A stretch of 64,000 nt of DNA, taken from NCBI GenBank assembly GCA_958450365.1, contig CAUEEP010000912.1:424501-488500 (forward strand). Direction: 5' to 3'. The DNA comes from Mesorhabditis belari. Its lineage: Eukaryota > Nematoda > Chromadorea > Rhabditida > Rhabditidae. The notes under the pieces are model-generated. The model was not told the DNA's origin. It ran no database searches and was given only the letters and a program-made list of their open reading frames with translations. The position numbers and the translations under genes are program-made. This document shows, in pieces, positions 56,271-64,000 of the stretch (position 1 is the stretch's first letter; each line of letters starts with the position of its first letter).

Positions 56271-56690
56271 GCCCATTTTGCCATTGGCAATCCTACTTTG
56301 AACTCAAATATCTTGGTGTTGGGCTATTCAATTTAAATATTCTTCGTATCATTGCATACGCCAGGTCTTTCTCTGTCGATTGATGCAAAAACTATTATAC
56401 GGGAAACGCTTTATCTACCGATTGTGGGACATTTGATACGCGCCCCGCCCATTTTGCCATTGGCAATCCAACTTTGAACTCAAATATCTTGGTGTTGGAC
56501 TGTCCAATTGAAATGGTCTTGGTATCATTGGATGCGCCGAGTTTTTCTCTGTCGATTGGTACAAAAACTATTTAAATTGAACAGTCCAACGCCAGGATAT
56601 TTGAGCTCAAAGTTGGATTGCCAATGGCAAAGGGGCGGAGTTTAGGGGTTATATGCGCGCCACCAATAACCAACTTCAAATGCGTTTTTC
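56271..56690. mobile_element. MITE cluster related to 39232-39640
   Basis: A broken copy (56281-56400) and a complete one (56455-56632) with CCATTGGCAATCCAACTTTG and its inverse. The interior again has GGTATCATTGGATGCGCCGA. Confidence 0.8.
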
Positions 56691-57035
56691 TTGAAATTTT
56701 TATAGAAATGGAGTAGAATTGAAAAATGTGTGTCTCTTTTAACAATCTTCTTGCTATACTTTGCAAAATTTCCTTTCTTCTAACCATTGTACATTTTACC
56801 GCTTACTAATTTCGATGTACTTGCAAAGTCTTTTTTTCTACAATTCAGTAGAGCCTACTCACCATTAATCTCCAGGAAGGGATTTATCGACTATCTTTTT
56901 GGTGATAAACTTTTGAAGGAGCTTTAGTCCAGAAGCCAACATTTTTCTCATGTAGTCATAAAGCCAAAAGCTTTCCGAATAAATTTTATAAATACCGATT
57001 CTGATCCCAAGAATTCTGATCTGATTCTGATCTAT

Positions 57036-57070
57036 CTGATCTAGGGTTCGATCCCGGCGGCTAGAAAGAT
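57036..57070 (+). other. B-box-like tRNA fragment
   Basis: GATCTAGGGTTCGATCCCGG matches the T-arm of a tRNA, preceded only by a TCTGATC repeat. Probably the stump of a SINE. The rest of 56691-57655 shows nothing recognisable. Confidence 0.4.
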
Positions 57071-57654
57071 TGCTTCTTTTTCCCCATTATTATGGGTTTT
57101 TCTTAACAACATTTGGGTAATAGGAGTAATTAGGGGTAAAAATTTCCTCCTTTATGTTATAATTCATTATTCGTGCTGAATAAATAGACTTTTTATCTTC
57201 ACTATTCTTCACTATCGTCATAAAGTCTATGACAACTTTTGCAATAATCTCAAATTGTAAAAAAACCAGAATCAGAATGATGATAAATCAGAATGTCTTG
57301 TTATCTATTTCCCGAACTTTCTAAACTCTTTTCAGTGCTCAAACCCACGCCACTTAACGCACCAATGCACTTCTCAGCTTTACTAAAGCTGAAAGCTGAT
57401 GCTTCAAACTGATGTTTAAGTAATATTCGAAATAGCAAGTTTTCGAATTCATCTAAATGTTTAGACCAATTAAATCCGAATTCCAATTGGTTGAATCAAT
57501 AAAATGAATATCACCAATCGACTGGCCAAACCTGAAAACCTTCGGAGCCGGAAAGGCGAGGAATTTTTTGAGAACTGGAAATTCTAAGAAATTCTCGGAT
57601 TCAAATTTACAACTAAATATCTCAATACCAGCTGCACTATTCTACCTAGAGGCA

Positions 57655-58270
57655 CTGAGGGCACGTAGTACAAATCTGATTGCAGATTCGGATTCCTCGC
57701 CCCGAAAACCCCCGAGTACAAATTTTCAGCTTTCTAGCTCACTTCATTGTAATTTTACGTTAATTTGTATTGTCGCGTAGGCATGACAGACGGACGGACG
57801 ATTTTTTTATACGTAGTAGATGGTTTATAACCGTTTTTAACGATTTTAGATGAAAACAGGGCCCGTAGTACAAATCTGATTGTAGATTCGGATTCCTCGC
57901 CCCCGAAAACCCCCGAAAACAAATTTTCAGCTTTCTAGCTCACTTCATTGTAATTTAACGTTAATTTGTATTGTCGCGTAGGCGTAACAGACGGACGGAC
58001 GATTTTTTTATACGTAGTAGATGGTTTATAACCGTTTTTTAACGATTTTAGATGAAAACTGGGCCCGTAGTACAAATCTGATTGTAGATTCGGATTCCTC
58101 GCCCCCGAAAACCCCCGAAAACAAATTTTCAGCTTTCTAGCTCACTTCATTGTAATTTTACGTTAATTTGTATTGTACACTTCATTGTAATTTTACCTTA
58201 ATTTCGCGTAGTCATGACAGACGGACGAACGATTTTTTTATATATAGTAGATGGTTTATAACCGTTTTTA
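57655..58270. repeat. About 195-bp tandem repeat, three copies
   Basis: Units contain GTAGTACAAATCTGATTG, CTCACTTCATTGTAATTTTA, GACAGACGGACGGACGATTT and TATACGTAGTAGATGGTTTA. The first copy is a little diverged and the last has an internal CACTTCATTGTAATTTTAC duplication. The unit carries the SINE-tail-like motif, so it may have arisen from an amplified insertion. Confidence 0.88.
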
Positions 58271-58536
58271 ACGGTTTGAGATGAAAACAATGATAATATG
58301 ATAGCAATAAGATAGCAATAAGATTACAATTAGAATGATAAAACTTCAAAAAGATCTTTGCCACTTGTTCTATCATGCAAAACTTAATGTATTCTTCGAA
58401 ATGATAAATAGAATTCAATGCCATTTTTCTATTCAATCCCTACCACAAATCAATGACTCATTTTCAGCTAAACTCAAAAAGATTAAGAAAAGTTTTTTGT
58501 TTTTCTTTTCCCATTTTTTACAACAAATTTCTAATC

Positions 58537-58830
58537 ATCAAATCATCATTCTCTTCCTCTTTGAAACGGATTCTACCAAAAGCATTTATAGAACTTTAAT
58601 TATTACAAAATTTAGGCACTGAGGCAGAAATCGACCGTGAAAAATCCAAATCTTTCTAGCAAATCTCTATTTTTCACGGTCGATTCCTAAAACTCCTTTT
58701 TTAATATTCTCTTTTGTTCCTTTGTTGTTCTCTTTTGTTCCTTTGTTCTCGTGGATCAGAAATTAAACGCAATAATTACCGATCTTTTTGAAAATTTAAG
58801 AATTTGTTCAACAATTTGAATAAACTAAAT
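58537..58830 (+). repeat. Direct repeat F, copy 1 (with hairpin)
   Basis: TCATCATTCTCTTCCTCTTT through CAATAATTACCGATCTTTTT; repeated at 59680-59975. It contains the hairpin AAATCGACCGTGAAAAA / TTTTTCACGGTCGATT. Confidence 0.85.
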
Positions 58831-58999
58831 TTCTCAAGAAATCCTGAATCCTGAAAGTGGCAAGAAATCCTGAAAAAGTAGCCGTTGAAGTGGTCAAATC
58901 TTTCCGTTGTACACCTATTGACAATCAGAACGAAAATGAACAGCTCTACTGTACGGTAGCAGTTGCTCAGTACGTAAAGCACAAGTGTTGAGCTTGAAA

Positions 59000-59450
59000 A
59001 CACGTTCACTCTCGAATTTGCTCGAAATTAAACCCAAAGATTGACTTAAAAAGGTGAAAATTGAACAATAAACACTTTTTATTTAGAGCAAACGATAGGT
59101 TAATTAATGAATTTGTTATTTTTGAACGCAAGTTATTGTTCATTTGTTAAGTTAAGTTAAGACCGACACTACTCTTTTATATATAGTAGACTTTACAGTT
59201 CTAGTTCTAGCACTGACTCTGACTGTTTTTAAAAGACAGTCAACTATGTCATGTCCATAAAAAAACTCAACTCATGTACCTTACTTTGTTCCAAAATTAA
59301 AGCCTGAATACTTTTCATAAAACTTTATAGTATTAAGCTTTTCCGAAAGTCTTTTTGTTCCTTTTCGTGCTTTCGTTTAAAGAAACTTACAGCAACAGAA
59401 CAAAAATCCTTGACCGGACATGTCGCAGAAATACAGAAATTTTGTCCAGA
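59000..59450 (+). repeat. Mariner-MITE-related segment, inverted at 63630-63985
   Basis: CACTCTCGAATTTGCTCGAA to GGACATGTCGCAGAAATACA appears as the reverse complement near the right window edge, with a small GTAAAGGTACAGCTTAATGC insertion there. Confidence 0.8.
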
Positions 59451-59679
59451 CATGTTTTTAGTCTAGGTTTTTAAGGGAAAAACTGACGAAACATCATTTT
59501 TGCACGTTTTAGGGTCTGACCATCACTATTAAAATCTCTGTAAAAATTTTACAACGCAATAAATCAATAAGCGGTTTTTTTTATTGAATTTGCTTGACAA
59601 TTAGCTTTCGAACGAGCTATCACATGTTCAAATTGATTGAGTTTGAGATTCTCTTCATCAAATCAAATCATCATTCTTT

Positions 59680-59975
59680 TCAAATCATCATTCTCTTCCT
59701 CTTTGAAACGGATTCTACCAAAAGCATTTATAGAACTTTATTTATCAAAAAAATTTAGGCACTGAGGCAGAAATCGACCGTGAAAAATCCAAATCTTTCC
59801 AGCAGATCTCTATTTTTCACGGTCGATTCCTAAAACTCCTTTTTTATATTCTCTTTTGTTCCTTTGTTGTTCTCTTTTGTTCCTTTGTTCTCGTGGATCA
59901 GAGATTAAACGCAATAATTACCGATCTTTTTAAAAATTTAAGAATTTGTTCAATGATTTGAACAAACTAAATTTC
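59680..59975 (+). repeat. Direct repeat F, copy 2
   Basis: Same as 58537-58830 at about 1.14 kb spacing, with the same hairpin. Both copies flank the MITE-related segment. Confidence 0.85.
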
Positions 59976-60264
59976 TCTCGTTTATTTTTTGTTTCCGTGT
60001 TCATTTCCAAATTCATTTCTCTTCCCCCCGAGTGTTTCTTCGTCGATTTGGCCAATTTTGATTGTGGAACAGACAGCAACGCAATTTTTGTCTACTTTAG
60101 CAGAACAAATATCTTGAATCCTTTTTAAGTGCATCTTTTAAGTACATCTGTGCTTCCTAAGATGATTTCCCAAAACAAGCTTTTACAGCTTTTACCTTTG
60201 GTACTTCTAAAGTCCAGAAAGTCCAGAAAGCTTCCAGAAAGCTTAAGCTCTCCAGGAAGTTCAG

Positions 60265-60650
60265 TTTGTGTTCCTTTTCGTATTTGCGTTGAAAAATAAC
60301 AAATTCACCAATTAATCTACGGTTTGCTCTGAATAAAAAGTGTTTCTTGTTCAATTTTGAACAAGAAACACTTGTTGCTCTATCTTTTATCTATTGACAC
60401 CAAGATTGGTTTCCATTAGCTAAAGTGTCTTAGCATCATCGAGCTACCCTTTTTGACGACTCGACTTCACGCTCCAGCCATAAGATATTTTAAACCCGCT
60501 TTAATGTTATTTTGCAGAGAAATAATTGGCTTTTCGAATGAAATAAACCGTAGTTCTATTGGTGCATTTATTGGTTTTAAACGGAAGTATGAAAAGGAAC
60601 GAAAAGACTTTCTGAACAGTCTAATAGTACCGCTTTGGAACGAGCGCTTC
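60265..60650. mobile_element. Mariner MITE relative
   Basis: TTCCTTTTCGTATTTGCGTT at one end and CGGAAGTATGAAAAGGAACG at the other. The inner blocks TCACCAATTAATCTACGG, CATCATCGAGCTACCCTTTT and GAAATAATTGGCTTTTCGAA parallel 13459-13978. Confidence 0.65.
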
Positions 60651-60725
60651 GATTGATTTCCATTAGCTAAAGTTTCTTAGCATCATCGAGCTACCCTTTT
60701 TGACGACTCGACTTCACTCTCTCAA

Positions 60726-60945
60726 AAAAAGATCCAGAAAATCAGATCGGATCGGATCTGATCGGGCTAGCCTGATTCGTCGGACGGATTGGATCGGGCT
60801 ATCCCAATCGGGTCGGATCCGATCCGATCCGATCCGATCCAATCCGATCCGATCCAATCCGATCCGATCCGATCCGATCCGATCCGATCCGATCCGATCC
60901 AATCCGATAAAGCCCGATCCGATCCAATCCGATAACCATGTCTAC
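60726..60945. repeat. Pentamer satellite (GATCC)n / (GATCG)n
   Basis: Nearly pure GATCC and AATCC units on the + strand at 60826-60945, with a GATCG-rich lead in the opposite sense (60740-60800). The two halves could fold back on each other. Confidence 0.9.
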
Positions 60946-61364
60946 TATAGACTAAACAAATAGACAAGAACAAATCTACTATAGACTACTATAGACATTC
61001 ATCTCACAAATATCGTTTTATGTGACTCATGCGCATACAATTCATCCAACATTCGCAAAACTTACTGAAAATTCTTCTTGTTTCTTGTTCTTCTCGTTCT
61101 TCTTGTTGTTTCTTCTTGTTTCAAAATTCCAATCATCTTCTTGTTTATTTCACTTTTTCTTTTCCTAGAAATTGACAAATTCCCGTTTTTGCAACTTATA
61201 AAAGACTTATTTCTCTTAATCTCCCAATTCTTTCGCTGTTCTAAAAAAAAAAAAAAAATACCGACTGGGGCTACCAGTGGTGAATTTATCGCATACACGA
61301 AATATATCAATCACAATACAACGACACACACAATACTAGGCTATATCTTAACTTAACCCACGTC

Positions 61365-61620
61365 ATGACAGACGGCTCCCTAACCCTAAGCTCAATGGGG
61401 AACTAAATAGCTTTTTTGGTGGTGAAGGGAAGATGACGATGAAGGAGTGGCTTGTCACTTTAAAGAACTGGGGCCACAACCACCAGACTGCCCTCCAGAA
61501 AACCTCTCAACCCGAAGGGAAAGGAAATCCGAAGGGGGTGACCATGTCGCATGTGGGGTTCGAACCCTCGACCTTCCGATTAAGATAAAAGACACTTAAC
61601 CAGCAGCCACACGGGCTTCT
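61365..61620 (-). mobile_element. tRNA-derived SINE on the minus strand
   Basis: The head at 61545-61617 (minus) reads GCCCGTGTGGCTGCTGGTTA then AGGGTTCGAACCCCACATGC, with A- and B-box-like stretches at normal spacing. The body (GGGGCCACAACCACCAGACT region) runs to GTCATGACAGACGG at 61365. Confidence 0.65.
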
Positions 61621-62099
61621 ATCGTTCTGTAAAAATTTTTACTTCCTTTTTTATTTTGACTTCACAGAGTTCTCATTTTGATCCCATTTTTTCACTTTAT
61701 CAACTGAATAAAGTATTATTCTCATTCTCTTGTCAAGAACTAATCCAATCTAAGAATTAGAAATTCTAAAGGGCAATTCGAACGGAAATGGATCATCAGA
61801 AGTTTGCAGATTAGCTCATTTCTCCCAAAAAATCTACTGAAAATGTGTTTTTCCAATTTTTCAGAAACTTTTTAGAAGGCCAAGTCAGGTTTTTTTCACA
61901 AAAACTACTCAAAATTCTTCTTTCAATCAATTTTCCAGTCTATTTCATTCTTTAATTTCCTAGAAATTGACACAAATTCTCCGCTTTTGCTACTTATAAA
62001 AGATTTCTTACTTAATCTCTTAGGTTTTTCGCTCAAAAATCCACGAGACACTAAATCGTTGGTTTTTTCACTCAAAAAGTCATTGAAACGAATTTTTCA

Positions 62100-63165
62100 T
62101 CAAATATTACGTTGGCAAGTTATAAAGTTTTTTCTGAAATTTTTGGGAAACTATGTAATCGATGAAGCGTTTTATTTTAAAAAGTATGCAATCACTCAAA
62201 CATATATTAGCTAGAAACCAGGATTTTGAATGCTAGAAACGAGGATTTTGAACTTGTAGATTAAGGAGAGGGCTTTTGAATGAAACAAACCGTTTTTTTG
62301 ATTGGATAAGCCGTTTTTTCAGAAAACAGATTACCAAAAAACGATCGTTTATGACTTGCCAACCTAATATAATGTTTACCGTATTTTCTCTAATAGTAGT
62401 GCACCGCACCGAGCCGAGTTGATGCCTATTTTACGGTTTCCAATTTTTCCCAGATGCTCAACACTCAAATCCCCACTAGCTCTCATCGTCAGCAATATTT
62501 TCCGATCCCACATCGATACGTCCTGATAAGCGGTCTTTTAATCTTTTTTTTAATCTTGCTTAAATTCAAATGAAAATGGATTAAATTAGCACAAAAGTGC
62601 ATTTTGAGTCTAATTTGAAAATCAACCGTCCGAAGATTGGATTGTTCTGAAATTTTGGGAAACTATGTAATCGGTGAAGCATTTTATTTTAAAAAGTATG
62701 CAATCACTCAAAAATATATTAGCTAGAAACCAGGATTTTGAACTTGTAGATTAAGGATAGGGCTTTTGAATGAAGCAAACCGTTTTTTTGATTGGATAAG
62801 CCGTTTTTCAGAAAACAGATTTCCCGAAAAACGATCGTTTATAACTTACCAACCTAATAGATAAGCTACTCCAAAGGTATTTGATCAAGACAGGGATAGC
62901 ACTTGGTTAAAAACCAAATCCAGGGTCGATTTTGCAAATCCGGTTTTGCTGCAGGTTTTGCTGTTTTTAAAAACTATTGACTTCAAATTATTAAAGAAGC
63001 TATTTACCTAGTAAAACAATGCAAATTCGTTTATTCAAACAAACTTTTCTTTCTCAGTTGCCTGTTCGCGGTTTTGAATCGAGCAAACCGTTTTTTGATT
63101 GGATAAGCCGTTTTTTCAGAAAACAGATTACCAAAAAACGATCGTTTATAACTTGCCAACCTAAT
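62100..63165. mobile_element. Cluster of mariner-like ends with captured kinase sequence
   Basis: AACGATCGTTTATAACTTGC then CAACCTAATA-type ends occur at about 62340, 62830 and 63135, all in the same direction. The copies of the GGATTTTGAACTTGTAGATT body match 11339-11740 inverted. A partial 222-bp MITE (62377-62533) has inserted between them. Confidence 0.75.
62824..63070 (-). pseudogene. Fragment of the receptor kinase gene
   Basis: The reverse complement is nearly identical to 10683-10930: codons REQATEKEK of the beta-3 exon, the adjoining intron start, and the mariner end inserted in that intron. No other part of the kinase is nearby, and mariner ends lie on both sides. Confidence 0.85.
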
Positions 63166-63630
63166 ATTTGATGGAAAATTCGTTTGAATGAATTTTTGAG
63201 CGAAAAAAACTAACGATTTAGTCACTATTTTTATCTCATCAATGAATTTTTCCAAGTTTTAATTTAAAAAAAAACCTTTTTCAGCACCTCGGAAAGATCT
63301 CGAATTTCCTGACTGATTAGCGTAATTTTTGGGCCGTTTTCCGTTTCTTTTTCGGAATTTTCTGCTTTATTCCAACATTTTTCCCCGCCAAAAACATCAA
63401 AAATCCTTTGGGATTCGGGAAATTCTATTTTTAATTTTAAAAATTTCAATAAAGGTCATTAGAAATGATTTCTAAGCGTTTTTTCTTCAGCCTTGATTAC
63501 CCATTTCCGAGAAAAGTGTTCCAATTGGAAATTTGTGATTTTTTTTTGTCCTTTTTATCTTTTCAATGGTGCATTTTCATTCTTATTTATTCGAATTTGT
63601 TTTAAAGTTTAAAATTTATAGTTTACTACA
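63166..63630. other. Intergenic, no gene seen
   Basis: A minus-strand frame at 63264-63449 is Lys/Glu-rich and without motifs. Otherwise AT-rich. Confidence 0.35.
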
Positions 63631-63985
63631 CAAAATTTCTGTATTTCTGCGACATGTCCGGTCAGGGATTTTTATTCTGCTGCTGTAAGTTTCTTTGAAA
63701 GAAAGCACGAAAAGGAACGCACGAAAAGCACGAAAAGACTTAATACTAATGCTGTAAAGGTACAGCTTAATGCTGTAAAGTTTTATGAACAGTATTCAGG
63801 CTTTAATTTTGGAAAAATAACTTAACTTAACAAATGAACAATAACTTGCGTTGGAAAATAACAAATTTACCAATTAACCTATCATTTGCTCGAAATAAAA
63901 AGTGTTTATTGTTCAATTTTCACCTTTTAAGTCAATCTTTGGGTTTAATTTCAAGCAAATTCGAGAGTAGAGTGTGCTCCTTGTT
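63630..63985 (-). repeat. Inverted partner of 59000-59450
   Basis: Ends inside the window at CTCTCGAATTTGC read in reverse. It contains local amplification of GAAAGCACGAAAAGG and AATGCTGTAAAG. Confidence 0.8.
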
Positions 63986-64000
63986 GACAGACAATTTGTC

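Noticed and set aside
58335..58622. 95-codon plus-strand frame
   Set aside because: Overlaps a direct repeat and is rich in Ile, Phe, Lys and Asn as expected from AT content. No motif seen.
60700..60973. Arg/Ser/Asp- or Pro/Ile-rich repeat proteins
   Set aside because: Artefact of the GATCC pentamer array, open on both strands.

Overview
The window looks like an AT-rich animal genome, most probably a nematode. The reasons are many short introns (about 40-85 nt) with GTAAGT-like donors and TTTTCAG/TTTTTAG acceptors, a secreted saposin-like protein, a compact receptor tyrosine kinase gene, and abundant Tc1/mariner and pogo remnants. The species cannot be named from sequence alone. No bacterial, plasmid or CRISPR features were seen.

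Region by region: (1) 0-16.5 kb is the gene-rich part, all on the + strand: a possible terminal exon of an upstream gene, a four-exon saposin-like protein (1666-3721), a six-exon secreted protein (4056-6430), and a 24-exon receptor tyrosine kinase (6514-16502; 866 aa). All splice phases of the last three models close by hand. The large kinase introns are packed with transposons. (2) 16.5-23 kb holds duplicated copies of the kinase 3' end, an inverted repeat with an EGF-like exon, a decayed pogo-type element with intact termini, and duplicated repeats. (3) 23.4-35.2 kb is an 11.8-kb inverted-repeat structure. Two arms of about 2.9-3.0 kb each carry an F-box-like gene. They flank a 5.9-kb unique core with a multi-exon gene coding for a secreted or type-I membrane protein whose cytoplasmic tail is a complete RNase H domain. 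This fusion is the most unusual object in the window. (4) 35-64 kb has almost no convincing protein genes. It holds nested and duplicated repeats: a 222-bp MITE family with pogo-like ends, mariner MITEs, tRNA-derived SINEs, a 5S-rRNA-like sequence, several minisatellites, and a fragment of the kinase gene caught between mariner ends.

Functionally, the two left-hand secreted/receptor genes are probably related paralogues: the secreted protein resembles the middle of the kinase ectodomain. All exon models are manual readings without alignment, and their confidence is graded below.
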